Assembly (NCBI RefSeq): GCF_000282515.1
Contig: NZ_AKJD01000015.1
Location: 1-64,000, forward strand
Reading direction: 5' to 3'
Length of the DNA stretch: 64,000 nucleotides
Origin: Pseudomonas sp. GM80
GTDB taxonomy: Bacteria > Pseudomonadota > Gammaproteobacteria > Pseudomonadales > Pseudomonadaceae
Shown here: piece by piece, positions 42,842 to 51,085 of the stretch
Layout: every line of letters begins with the position of its first letter
Position numbering within the stretch: the first letter of the stretch is position 1
Program-made: the position numbers and the translations under genes
Notes under the pieces: generated by a model
What the model was told of the DNA's origin: nothing
Database searches by the model: none
What the model saw: the letters and a program-made list of their open reading frames with translations, nothing else

Positions 42842-43229
42842 GGCACGCTCCGATTTCTTATTGGCGTTATGCGAGACCAACTATCGGGGAACTCCGAAGA
42901 CGAATCACTTGCGCTTTTTGCAGGCAATTAACCACTGGTTAACTTGCTTGCGTCACGTCCTTTGAATGCGCCCTACAACGGTGCCGCGCGAGGGCTTGAA
43001 GGCGGGTATCGCACCAATGGCTTCCATTCTCCAGACTCATGCAGTCGCCGAATCGAGGTGATCGGGCTTGTTTTTGTGATCTTTGCGCACGCTTGTCGCC
43101 CTCAATGCACCGGTCATTCGCCAGCAAATTAACCATTAGGCATAGCCATGCAAAATTGACCATTTCCGCCGGTTTTTATTTTCGTGGAGGCTGCGATCCA
43201 TCAGCCATCACGTCTACGGAGCGTCTGAA
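42842..43229. other. divergent promoter gap between MFS and porin genes
   Basis: About 390 bases without a gene. AATTAACCA occurs twice (42926-42934 and 43127-43135). The first copy belongs to a 15-base palindrome TTAACC-act-GGTTAA (42928-42942). These flank the middle of the gap and could be paired operators for the two divergent genes. No coding frame has an RBS. Confidence 0.45.
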
Positions 43230-44369
43230 ATGGTTATGTCCGCCGCGCGCAATTGTTCATTGACCGCTTTGCTCTTGGGGCTCGGGCTACCGACGTGCAG
43301 CCAGGCTGAGGGATTTCCTGCGATCGCCCGAGTAGCGCCGGGATTTGGCTATTACAACGTCGATAAGGGCTACACCGACAAGCTCAATGTCTACGGCACG
43401 CTCGATGCGTTTGTGAATTACCAGGACTCGGGCCATCACTCCGGAAGCAAACTTGCGGGCGGTGGCGCCTGGACCAATAAGCTCGGGCTTTACATGCGCA
43501 AGGCCCTCAACCCGGACACGGTGCTGGAGTTCGATGTCGAGGAAGGTTTCAACCTCAATGGCCAAGCGCTCGACGAGCACTGGAAGCAGGTCGGCACGCT
43601 ACGGTTGGCAGTGGCGGCGCTGCGTTCGCGGGAGTACGGCAAGCTGGAATTCGGTAAAACCTATGGCATGGGCACGCCGACGTTTGCTGATCCGTTCCTG
43701 GCCACCTACGGTTCGCCCTATACCTACCTGACCAGCCCGCCGGCCGGGCGTGGTGCCTATTATCTGGATATGCGCCCCAAGCACACCCTCGCCTACACCA
43801 CGCCCAAATTCGCCGGTTTCAGCGTGGCCACCGCCGTCAGCCTGGGCTTGAACGATACCGCCAGCTCCGGCAAAACCGTGCGCGGCAAAGGCATGAGTGT
43901 TCAGTACAGCAATGCGCGATGGATATTGCTGGGTTCATTCAATGATTACTTGAGCGATCCATGGGACGACGGCGACCGTCAGCGGCAGACCCACAACTAC
44001 TTCAAAAGTGCTTCGGCGTTTTATGACTTCGGGCCGCTGTCTGCCAATGTCACCTGGCAGCGCCAGGACGTCGACTACCACGCCACACCGAGCATGAGCG
44101 CATGGACGTTGGGCCTTTCCGCGCCCGTCGGCAAAGCCGATGTGGCGCGCATGGCACTGGTCAAGCGCGACATCGAATTCGGCGACAAGGACGCCACCGG
44201 GATCATGCTCGGCTACGACCATTTCCTGAAAAAGAACTGGGCCATCTACGGTCGGCTCGCCCTGATCGATAACCGCCCCGAATCCGCCATCAGCTATGCG
44301 GGAATCCCCCTCGAGCAAAGCGGCGACGCCCCCAGCAACCTGGCCGTCGGCATGTACTATCACTTCTAG
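43230..44369 (+). CDS. Gram-negative general porin (Porin_4 type)
   Basis: 379-residue outer-membrane porin. Signal peptide ends near CSQA, then EGFPAIARVAPGFGYYNVDKG and a barrel with VYGTLDAFVNYQDS, LEFDVEEGFNL, YGKLEFGKTYG and the C-terminal NLAVGMYYHF ending in Phe. This is the Burkholderia/Neisseria-type fold rather than OprD. Its stop lies in a CTAG shared with the LysR gene stop on the other strand. Probably provides outer-membrane passage for the acid taken up by the divergent MFS/M20 unit. Confidence 0.85.
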   Translation: MVMSAARNCSLTALLLGLGLPTCSQAEGFPAIARVAPGFGYYNVDKGYTDKLNVYGTLDAFVNYQDSGHHSGSKLAGGGAWTNKLGLYMRKALNPDTVLEFDVEEGFNLNGQALDEHWKQVGTLRLAVAALRSREYGKLEFGKTYGMGTPTFADPFLATYGSPYTYLTSPPAGRGAYYLDMRPKHTLAYTTPKFAGFSVATAVSLGLNDTASSGKTVRGKGMSVQYSNARWILLGSFNDYLSDPWDDGDRQRQTHNYFKSASAFYDFGPLSANVTWQRQDVDYHATPSMSAWTLGLSAPVGKADVARMALVKRDIEFGDKDATGIMLGYDHFLKKNWAIYGRLALIDNRPESAISYAGIPLEQSGDAPSNLAVGMYYHF

Positions 44370-45289
44370 TAAGTCGGCTCTGCCGAAGACTCAGCGGCCA
44401 ATTTGGATTTGAGACCGCTGAACAGATCTCTCGCCGGCGACGTCAGCGAATGGCGGTCAACGCATACCAGATAAATCGGGTACTCCGGGTTGACCTCTTC
44501 GACTTCGACGAGGACCAGTTCCGGTACCCGTCCCGGCGGCAGTGCACTGCCCAGCGCCAGATTGCTCAGGGTCATGAACGCATCGGCATTCTCGACCAGG
44601 CGCAAGGCCAGAAACAACGAGGCGCACTCGATGACCTTCTGCGGCGGATGAATATCGTTGACCTCGAACATTTGGTAGAACTGTGAGGATCGGTCGTCTA
44701 CCTCGTCCAGGCTGATCCAGTTGGCGTACTGCAATTGCCGCAACGAGGGCGAATGCCGCATCGGGTTGTTCGGACTGCATACCACCGTGCCCTTGATCCG
44801 GTGCAGGGCTTCCCAATCGAGATTCAGACGTTGAGTGTTTTGTTGAGACGTCAGGGCAAAGTCCAGCGTCCCGTCGCGCAAACGCTGGACGATATGGCTG
44901 GGGCGCAGCTCGATCAGCTTGATCCGCACGCGAGGGTTCTTGGCCTGATAGTCACTGATGCATTTCTCAAAACCCGGCAGCATGGCGGTCAGTGAAGTGA
45001 CGCCGACAGCCACCTCGCCCACGGCCATGTCGTGAATATTGTCGGCCTCGATTTGCAGGCGCCGCATGCTCTCGACCGCCATGTGCGCATGCCGGATGAT
45101 CCGCCGGCCTTCGTCAGTCAACGACATGCCTTTATAGGAACGCTGCAGCAGGGTCAGGCCCAATTCGCGCTCCAGATCCTTGATGGAACGGCTCAGCGCA
45201 GGCTGGGTGACATGCAACATCTGCGAGGCTTCATTGATGCTGCCGCACTGGTTGATCGCGACCAAGGCTCTGATTTGATGGAATTTCAC
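44366..45289 (-). CDS. LysR-family transcriptional regulator
   Basis: 307-residue LTTR. GTG start gives VKFHQIRALVAINQCGSINEASQMLHVTQPALSRSIKDLERELG, the usual N-terminus for the family; the frame extends 14 codons upstream without RBS. The CBL/CysB-like order and effector domain (about 90-290) suggest small-acid ligand. It converges with the porin gene (stops overlap as CTAG) and is divergent from the PRISE-type reductase, whose promoter contains a palindrome at 45311-45320. Confidence 0.9.
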   Translation of the reverse strand: MKFHQIRALVAINQCGSINEASQMLHVTQPALSRSIKDLERELGLTLLQRSYKGMSLTDEGRRIIRHAHMAVESMRRLQIEADNIHDMAVGEVAVGVTSLTAMLPGFEKCISDYQAKNPRVRIKLIELRPSHIVQRLRDGTLDFALTSQQNTQRLNLDWEALHRIKGTVVCSPNNPMRHSPSLRQLQYANWISLDEVDDRSSQFYQMFEVNDIHPPQKVIECASLFLALRLVENADAFMTLSNLALGSALPPGRVPELVLVEVEEVNPEYPIYLVCVDRHSLTSPARDLFSGLKSKLAAESSAEPTY

Positions 45290-45305
45290 GGTGTGCGACT
45301 CGCTT

Positions 45306-45327
45306 TTTATTTGGCGCCAACCATAAA
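45306..45327. promoter_or_regulatory. palindromic LysR operator candidate
   Basis: A perfect ten-base palindrome TTGGCGCCAA (45311-45320) lies inside TTTAT (45306-45310) and ATAAA (45323-45327), in the 160-base gap between the LysR gene and the divergent reductase gene. Confidence 0.5.
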
Positions 45328-45449
45328 GCAAGATGCCGGCCAGTTACCACTCTGTCGCTGAGCGCAGCTCGCCAGGCTGATGCGGATCCGCTTTAGGTTG
45401 AACCTCTGTTGCTGACGTGGACTCCCAAACCTGAATTCAGGAGAAACGT

Positions 45450-46511
45450 ATGACCCAGACAGCTTTGGTCGTGGGCGCCAGCGGCATCGTCGGCAGCGCC
45501 ATCACCCAGTTACTCATCGACAACCAGTGGCAGGTCGCCGCGCTCTCGAGGCACCCGTCGCCAGTGCAAGGCGTGATTCCTGTCGCGGCAGACCTTCAGG
45601 ATCCTGCTTCGCTGGCACGGGCGCTGGCGGGTTTGAAACCCACTCATGTGTTCATTACCACATGGTCACGGCAAGCCACGGAGGCCGAGAACATTCGTGT
45701 CAATGCCGCCATGGTTCGCAATGTCCTCGACGCCATTCGTCCAGCCAAGAGTGTCAAGCACGTAGCACTCGTGACGGGCCTGAAACACTACCTCGGCCCA
45801 TTCGAAGCTTATGGTAAGGGCAGCCTTCCGCAGACACCGTTTCGCGAAGACCAGGGGCGACTGGATGTCGAGAATTTCTACTATGCCCAAGAAGACGAAC
45901 TCTTCGCCGCGGCTGCAAAGGACGGTTTCACCTGGAGCGTTCATCGCCCGCATACCGTCACCGGGGTTGCTGTAGGCAATGCGATGAACATGGCAACCAC
46001 CCTCGCCGTCTATGCCTCGATTTGCAAACAGACCCATCGCCCTTTCGTGTTTCCAGGATCAAAAGTGCAGTGGGACAGCCTTACCGATATGACGGACGCC
46101 CGGCAGTTGGCGAACCAACAACTGTGGGCGGCCACCACGCCGGCTGCGGCCAATCAGGCATTCAACGTCACGAATGGCGATGTATTTCGTTGGAAATGGA
46201 TGTGGAGCCGAATTGCCGACTACTTCGACTTGCCTGCTGCCGATTATCCCGCTTCACTTTCGCCGCTCGAGAAGCAGATGGATAACGACCAGGCCGCATG
46301 GACGCAAATGGTTGCGGAATACGGTTTGAAAGAATCCGATATTGGTCGCCTGGTGTCCCCATGGCACACCGATGCAGATCTCGGCCGCCCCATCGAAGTA
46401 GTCACGGATATGTCGAAAAGCCGTGCAATGGGCTTCACTGCGTATCAAGCAAGCGATCAGGCATTTTTCGACGTGTTCGACAAACTACGCGAGATGCGCT
46501 TGATACCCTAG
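45450..46511 (+). CDS. PRISE-type SDR reductase (progesterone 5-beta-reductase/iridoid synthase-like)
   Basis: 353-residue atypical short-chain dehydrogenase. NAD(P) loop VVGASGIVGSA (8-17); FITTWSRQ (68-75) is the family cofactor-specificity region; TGLKHYLGPF (109-118) and ENFYYAQED (141-149, with Tyr144/145) are the active-site motifs of PRISE enzymes, which reduce enones in plants and some bacteria. RBS AGGAG. Divergent from a LysR gene and close to the porin gene. Enone substrate unknown. Confidence 0.9.
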   Translation: MTQTALVVGASGIVGSAITQLLIDNQWQVAALSRHPSPVQGVIPVAADLQDPASLARALAGLKPTHVFITTWSRQATEAENIRVNAAMVRNVLDAIRPAKSVKHVALVTGLKHYLGPFEAYGKGSLPQTPFREDQGRLDVENFYYAQEDELFAAAAKDGFTWSVHRPHTVTGVAVGNAMNMATTLAVYASICKQTHRPFVFPGSKVQWDSLTDMTDARQLANQQLWAATTPAAANQAFNVTNGDVFRWKWMWSRIADYFDLPAADYPASLSPLEKQMDNDQAAWTQMVAEYGLKESDIGRLVSPWHTDADLGRPIEVVTDMSKSRAMGFTAYQASDQAFFDVFDKLREMRLIP

Positions 46512-46622
46512 GTTCTGCCAGTAACGCTGTCTGATTTTTCCATCGAACCCACCGTGCTACTCCCATCACGATAATTTCACATTGGCGGGTGTACGGTTGT
46601 GACAGCTCCTTAAGTGTTTCCC

Positions 46623-46652
46623 GACCCGTGCCCCCATCGCGGGTCTTTTTTT
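46623..46652 (+). terminator. Rho-independent terminator
   Basis: GACCCG and CGGGTC arms around an eleven-base loop followed by seven Ts. It is 112 bases after the PRISE gene stop. Confidence 0.8.
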
Positions 46653-46772
46653 GTGCCGAATAAAGAGATCAGTGTCTTTATGTGATGTGCTCCGCACTAT
46701 GGCTTGAACGTGCCGAGTCATCGCTGATACAGCGACCTCCGTGTGCCAATCAGTAAGCGTGCTGTCACCCCG

Positions 46773-47009
46773 TCAGCGTGGATCCTGCTGAGTATCCATC
46801 ACCGCATTATCCGTCTCCTCCCGCACACGCTCAGGGTCTAGCCCGACGTCGTCATCAAGCGGACGCTCACCCTCGTTATCCGGCAGTTCGTCAATCCCCT
46901 CCTCCTTCATCGGGTCAACCTCAGTGCGCCCCGGGCTCAATGGATCGGGTGACGTGGGCATTGGGTCGTCCTCACCCATACCGCCTTGAAGCTTAGGATC
47001 GTGATTCAT
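46773..47009 (-). CDS. small acidic disordered protein
   Basis: 78-residue polar protein rich in Asp, Glu and Pro (PDNEGERPLDDDVGLDPERV), with no hydrophobic core. Start at ATG with GAGAGG upstream; a GTG two codons earlier is possible. Similar unannotated small acidic proteins are common in pseudomonads. Function unknown. Compare 22650-22850 and 47716-47898. Confidence 0.65.
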   Translation of the reverse strand: MNHDPKLQGGMGEDDPMPTSPDPLSPGRTEVDPMKEEGIDELPDNEGERPLDDDVGLDPERVREETDNAVMDTQQDPR

Positions 47010-47194
47010 AGACACCTCTCAGTACCCTCAATGGTGGGGGCATGTACCTTTGAGAGGGTTGGTATTTCGAGTGTTCGATTTATTGGCTTACCGACCGTCG
47101 CCAGCCTGCCATTTCAGCCTTTCAGTCATCTCGATGGAACGTTGCGCAAGCCCCCATCCTCTATCGCAACACCACCGAATCTGAGGACTTCATC

Positions 47195-47251
47195 ATGAAG
47201 TATCTGGAGAAGCGGCCTTTGAAGATCGGAGGTGAGGAATGCATCCAGTAA
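47195..47251 (+). CDS. possible 18-residue leader peptide
   Basis: A short frame, MKYLEKRPLKIGGEECIQ, begins eight bases after TGAGGA and ends inside the start of the next gene (13-base overlap). The RBS and overlap suggest a translated leader that couples to the 106-residue protein. It is too short to prove by eye. Confidence 0.35.
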   Translation: MKYLEKRPLKIGGEECIQ

Positions 47252-47559
47252 CACCTGACGGTCGTTACTTCGTTGTCAAAGGGCAGCTGTGGCGCTGTTC
47301 AAATCCATCATTGCAAGAGGACGTGCGCCAGCGTCTCGTCGATGCACTCATGGCAGCTCGACGGGAGGTGAAGAAAGCAAAGGATGCGGAAGACGAATCG
47401 CAGATGAAGCGCGCTCGGGAAAACGTACAACTGGCCAAAGTAGCGCTTGGTGAGCGGGGCCCTGTTTGGTGGGTTGATGGCAGTCCTGATTTCAATCGAT
47501 TCCGGGTCACTAACTCGCCTTATGCTGAATGGTTCAGGTTGCTTCATGCGTCTGATTAA
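47239..47559 (+). CDS. hypothetical 106-residue protein
   Basis: Soluble protein starting MHPVTPDGRYFVVKGQLWRC, then a charged helix (about 30-75, AARREVKKAKDAEDESQMKRARENV) and the end GPVWWVDGSPDFNRFRVTNSPYAEWF. The RBS ggaggtgagg is immediately before the start. I do not recognise the family; the FVVKGQLWRxxNP pattern occurs in unannotated pseudomonad proteins. Gene is A/T-richer than average. Confidence 0.7.
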   Translation: MHPVTPDGRYFVVKGQLWRCSNPSLQEDVRQRLVDALMAARREVKKAKDAEDESQMKRARENVQLAKVALGERGPVWWVDGSPDFNRFRVTNSPYAEWFRLLHASD

Positions 47560-47715
47560 CCCTTGGCTCAAGGCGGAAGCAAGGCGATGGAAACCGCAGT
47601 GGCATTCATGCGCTGCGCTTTCTCCGCTTCGATATCTGCGAAAGACGGAACGACTCAGAGCATATGTTTTCGAAAAATTGAGCGCCTCGAATTTCAAGGG
47701 GCGAGGAGAAATCTT

Positions 47716-47898
47716 ATGACTGAAAAAAGCTCCGTTTCATCAAAAAAAAGCAAAGCACTGAAAGATTCTGCTCTCGTCTCGGACGTGTCAGAAACAGGCT
47801 TAACAGATGACGAACGAGTGGTCAGGGAAGATGAGTTCCTTGGCGACGAACCACGTGTGGAACCCGGCCCAGCCGACTTGGAAAGACTCAAGGATTAA
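47716..47898 (+). CDS. small charged hypothetical protein
   Basis: 60-residue protein: basic serine-rich first half (SSVSSKKSKALKDSALVSDV) and acidic second half (DDERVVREDEFLGDEPRVEPG). Start at ATG after AGGAGA. No known family. Of a kind with the other small acidic proteins in the window. Confidence 0.6.
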   Translation: MTEKSSVSSKKSKALKDSALVSDVSETGLTDDERVVREDEFLGDEPRVEPGPADLERLKD

Positions 47899-47984
47899 CG
47901 TCAGCGTCCTTGGTATTCGGTGCGACCGATATTTCGAATACGCGACAGCTGCTACCTGAAATTTGCTTGATGGAGGTGTCTCGT

Positions 47985-48659
47985 ATGCGCCAGCAAACCT
48001 CATTCATTTTTGATCTGGATGGCACGTTGACTGATAGCGTCTACCAGAATGTTTTCGCGTGGAAAACCGCGCTCGACTCAGAAGACATACCGTTGGCCAT
48101 GTGGCGAATTCACAGAAAGATTGGTATGAGCGGCGGGCTGATGCTCAAGATGCTAGCCCGTGAGACCGGCCTGGAAATCAAACCAGACCAGGCTAAAAGG
48201 CTCAGCGATAAACATGATAAAGCCTACAAGGATCTGCAGGGTCAGATAAGCGCTCTGCCTGGCGCTGTCGAGCTTCTCGATACTCTGAACCGCGATCAGT
48301 TCAAGTGGTGTATTGCGACCAGCGGTGGCATGGACACTGCGGCGATAAATCTGAAGGCATTGGGCTTGAATATCTCGGAGGTGAATCTCATCACCCGTGA
48401 TGACGTCGAGTATGGCAAGCCCGATCCAGACCTTTTCCTCGCCGCTGCAAGCAAACTCAATGTACCCATCGAAGATTGCCTGGTGATCGGTGACGCCATC
48501 TGGGACATGCTTGCCGCACGACGCTGCAAGGCCACCGGTATAGGGCTGCTTTCAGGTGGTTATGACACAGGAGAGCTTGAACGTGCAGGTGCACTCCGAG
48601 TCTACGAGGATCCTCTGGCACTGCTGCAGCACCTGGACGAGGTGGCTTCCCGTCCGTGA
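47985..48659 (+). CDS. HAD-superfamily phosphatase
   Basis: 224-residue HAD hydrolase, beta-phosphoglucomutase/phosphoglycolate phosphatase-like. FDLDGTLTDS holds the catalytic Asp pair; a helical cap follows (YQNVFAWKTALD ... MARETG-like); motif II CIATSGG; motif III Lys GKPDPDLFLAAASKL; motif IV VIGDAIWDMLAARR. Start taken at ATG eight bases after GGAGG. Substrate cannot be read. Confidence 0.9.
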   Translation: MRQQTSFIFDLDGTLTDSVYQNVFAWKTALDSEDIPLAMWRIHRKIGMSGGLMLKMLARETGLEIKPDQAKRLSDKHDKAYKDLQGQISALPGAVELLDTLNRDQFKWCIATSGGMDTAAINLKALGLNISEVNLITRDDVEYGKPDPDLFLAAASKLNVPIEDCLVIGDAIWDMLAARRCKATGIGLLSGGYDTGELERAGALRVYEDPLALLQHLDEVASRP

Positions 48660-48776
48660 GCCTTCTGTAGACACTCATTCAAATGCCCCCTGCCAACGTA
48701 TTGGCAGAAGACGCCGCGCCTACAACCTGAATACAGCTACGAAATCACCCCCAAGTTGACTAAAAAACGATAACTG

Positions 48777-48800
48777 AAAAGGGCCTTGTCAGGCCCTTTT
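48777..48800. terminator. bidirectional Rho-independent terminator
   Basis: AAAAGGGCCT and AGGCCCTTTT are perfect arms around tgtc. It can end the HAD transcript and, on the other strand, the remnant reading frame. Confidence 0.9.
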
Positions 48801-48815
48801 GTATTTAAACCAAAA

Positions 48816-49129
48816 TCACTTGGCCAACCAGGACTCGACAGTCGCAGAGCCGTGTTCAGATTTCCAGTCTTTCAACGTTTTGTGATTTCCACCCTTGGTT
48901 CCAACAACACGGCCCGCACTTTTAAGGAGTAGCGCCTGAGGTCTCTCACCCGGACAGCCGATATTAATATCTGTTTCCAAGCAACAATAGGCCCCGAGTT
49001 GATTCCCTGTGCATGGCCGATGCTCCCTTTCTTATTGATGAGTATCCGCCTCCTCAGCCGGATAAACCTCTCGACTGGCCAAAGTATCACCATCTGCTCT
49101 GGCGCTAGCTCCTTGGGACAGCGGTCCAT
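48816..49129 (-). pseudogene. frameshifted remnant of an unknown small gene
   Basis: On the minus strand a protein-like frame ends with KSEHGSATVESWLAK and a TGA at 48816-48818, 15 bases before a perfect terminator. It is open back to a TAA at 49032-49034 but has no ATG. Upstream, a second frame starting at the ATG 49127-49129 (MDRCPKELAPEQMVILWP) would join it if one frameshift is assumed near 49040. I do not recognise the product. Either a pseudogene or a start at an internal TTG. Confidence 0.4.
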
Positions 49130-49219
49130 CGATTCGCAGATCGAGTAGCGTCCGCACAGGGTGTCACCCGTCGAATTGTCGTACCTATGAGATTGACCGC
49201 AAGCGAAGCAAATCGTTAA

Positions 49220-49235
49220 CTGTATATACGTACAG
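49220..49235 (+). promoter_or_regulatory. LexA (SOS) box
   Basis: CTGTATATACGTACAG matches the gamma-proteobacterial consensus CTG-N10-CAG almost perfectly. It lies 22 bases upstream of the umuD start. Confidence 0.92.
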
Positions 49236-49257
49236 CTAACCTCTTAAGGCTTGCATC

Positions 49258-49689
49258 ATGAGCATCACCATCCTCGGCCCTCTCGCGTCTGGCGGCATAA
49301 AGCTGCCCTTCTATTCATCCAGGGTGCCGGCGGGTTTCCCCTCCCCTGCGGCTGATCACATCGAAAAACACATTTCCCTCGATGAGCTGTTTGATATCCG
49401 CGCGCCGCACGTGTACCTGGTGAGAATTGATGGCGATAGCATGCAGGGCGCCGGCATCTATTCAGGGGATCTGGTGGTGGTTGATCGGAGCATCGATGCG
49501 GTCAGCGGCGATATTGTCATCGCAGCACTCAATTCCGAGCCCTTCTGCAAGCGTTTGCTTCTGCGCGAGAACGCCGTGATGCTTTTGTCAGAGAATTCAA
49601 AATACCCGGCAAGGCATGTCATGGAGGGCGATGAGCTGGTGATCTGGGGTGTGGTGAAATACAGCGTGCGCAATCATGAAAACACTTGA
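49258..49689 (+). CDS. umuD: UmuD-type translesion polymerase accessory protein (S24 peptidase)
   Basis: 143-residue LexA-like peptidase. Catalytic Ser61 in IDGDSMQGAGI and Lys98 in EPFCKRLLL. The self-cleavage site appears to be Ala25-Gly26 in VPAGFPSPAAD, in place of Cys-Gly of E. coli UmuD. After RecA-stimulated cleavage the shortened protein would join UmuC in DNA polymerase V. RBS AAGG; preceded by a LexA box. The umuC start overlaps its end by 14 bases. Confidence 0.95.
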   Translation: MSITILGPLASGGIKLPFYSSRVPAGFPSPAADHIEKHISLDELFDIRAPHVYLVRIDGDSMQGAGIYSGDLVVVDRSIDAVSGDIVIAALNSEPFCKRLLLRENAVMLLSENSKYPARHVMEGDELVIWGVVKYSVRNHENT

Positions 49690-50956
49690 GCCAGTCTTTG
49701 CCCTGATTGACTGCAACAGCTTCTATGCGAGCTGCGAGCGAGTGTTCAGACCCGACCTGGCAAAGACACCTATCGTGGTGCTGTCCAACAACGACGGCTG
49801 CGTGATCGCGCGCAGCTACGACGCCAAGCCTTTCGTGAAAATGGGCCAGCCGTACTTTCAAATCAAAGATCACCTTCGCCGGCATGGAGTCGTGGCCTTC
49901 AGCAGTAACTACGCACTGTACGGCGACATGAGCGAACGCGTCATGACGATCATCGAATCGATGGTGCCAGCGCTCGAGGTCTACAGCATTGACGAGGCGT
50001 TTGCCGATCTGACCGGCGTCCCAGGCGATCTATGTGCTTTTGGGCGGCATATGCGTTCCACTCTTTTCAAGCGCACGGGGGTTCCAGTCGGGGTGGGTAT
50101 TGCCCGCACCAAAACCCTGGCGAAGCTCGCCAACCATACCGCCAAACGGCTGCTGGATATCACCGGCGGTGTGGTCGATCTGTGCGACCCGTTCAAACGC
50201 GACTGGACGCTGCGCAACACCGATGTCGGCGAGGTCTGGGGCATCGGCAGGCGCATGAAGGCCCACCTGGAAACGATGGGCATCAAGACCGCCATGGACT
50301 TGGCGAAAGCCGATCCGTGGATGCTTCGTCAGAAATTCAGCGTGGTAATCGAAAAGACCGCTCGCGAGCTTGCCGGCACCTCCTGTCTGGAACTGGGTGA
50401 AGCTGACCCACCCAAGCAAGAGATTTGCTGTAGCCGGATGTTCGGCACCCGGCTCACGCAGATCGAGCCGATCAAGGAGGCCGTCGCCACCTACACCCAG
50501 CGCGCGGCGGAAAAGCTCAGAGCGCAAAACTCGCTGTGCAAGAAGATCCGCGTGAGTATCAGGACAGGCATGTTCAATCCCGAAGAAGCGAAGTACGCGA
50601 ACGGCGCACTCGTCGAACTCCCCTACCCGACAAACGACGTTCGACTCATGACCAAGGCTGCGACCGAAGCGGTCAATCGCCTCTTCCGACCAGGCTTCAA
50701 ATACAGCAAAGCGGAAGTTCTGCTGATGGATTTGCGCCAGCCCGGTGAATTCACGGACGACCTGTTTGCACACTCCCAGCCTGTTACGGCGGACAAGGTG
50801 ATGACCGTGCTGGATGAAATCAATGGTCGTTGGGGAAAGGGAGTTCTTCGCCTCGCCAGCGTGCCGGCGGCGCCTGATTGGGCGATGCGCCGCGAGTTGA
50901 TGAGTCAGAGCTACACGACGAAGGTTGATCAGCTGTGGACGGTAATGGCCCGGTAA
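49676..50956 (+). CDS. umuC: UmuC, catalytic subunit of DNA polymerase V
   Basis: 426-residue Y-family polymerase. Catalytic acids Asp12 (LIDCNSFYASCERVF) and Asp106/Glu107 (YSIDEAFADLTG). Nucleotide loop NNDGCVIARSYDAKPF and helix-hairpin region VWGIGRRMKAHLETMGI. C-terminal little finger domain, ending in LRLASVPAAPDWAMRRE. Performs error-prone synthesis across lesions when the SOS response is on. Gene overlaps umuD by 14 bases. Confidence 0.97.
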   Translation: MKTLEPVFALIDCNSFYASCERVFRPDLAKTPIVVLSNNDGCVIARSYDAKPFVKMGQPYFQIKDHLRRHGVVAFSSNYALYGDMSERVMTIIESMVPALEVYSIDEAFADLTGVPGDLCAFGRHMRSTLFKRTGVPVGVGIARTKTLAKLANHTAKRLLDITGGVVDLCDPFKRDWTLRNTDVGEVWGIGRRMKAHLETMGIKTAMDLAKADPWMLRQKFSVVIEKTARELAGTSCLELGEADPPKQEICCSRMFGTRLTQIEPIKEAVATYTQRAAEKLRAQNSLCKKIRVSIRTGMFNPEEAKYANGALVELPYPTNDVRLMTKAATEAVNRLFRPGFKYSKAEVLLMDLRQPGEFTDDLFAHSQPVTADKVMTVLDEINGRWGKGVLRLASVPAAPDWAMRRELMSQSYTTKVDQLWTVMAR

Positions 50957-51085
50957 GAGGTCGTTGAAAGTGGACGGCGACCTGCATGAGCGGGGCCATC
51001 GTATCGATTGCAAGTCGATAGCACTTTTCACGCTCACCCTACCTCCAATGACATGTGCGTTTCTCCTGACAACCTGGAGGTCTCT

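Larger units (their letters stand above)
48660..49219. other. gap with a terminator and a broken gene
   Basis: About 560 bases between the HAD gene and the LexA box of umuD. It holds a terminator (48777-48800) and a minus-strand remnant (48816-49129) described separately. A/T-richer than average. Nothing else is supportable. Confidence 0.6.

Noticed and set aside
47447-47719. 90-codon frame between two small genes
   Set aside because: It overlaps the 106-residue gene in another frame and has no RBS; the tail is not conserved-looking.
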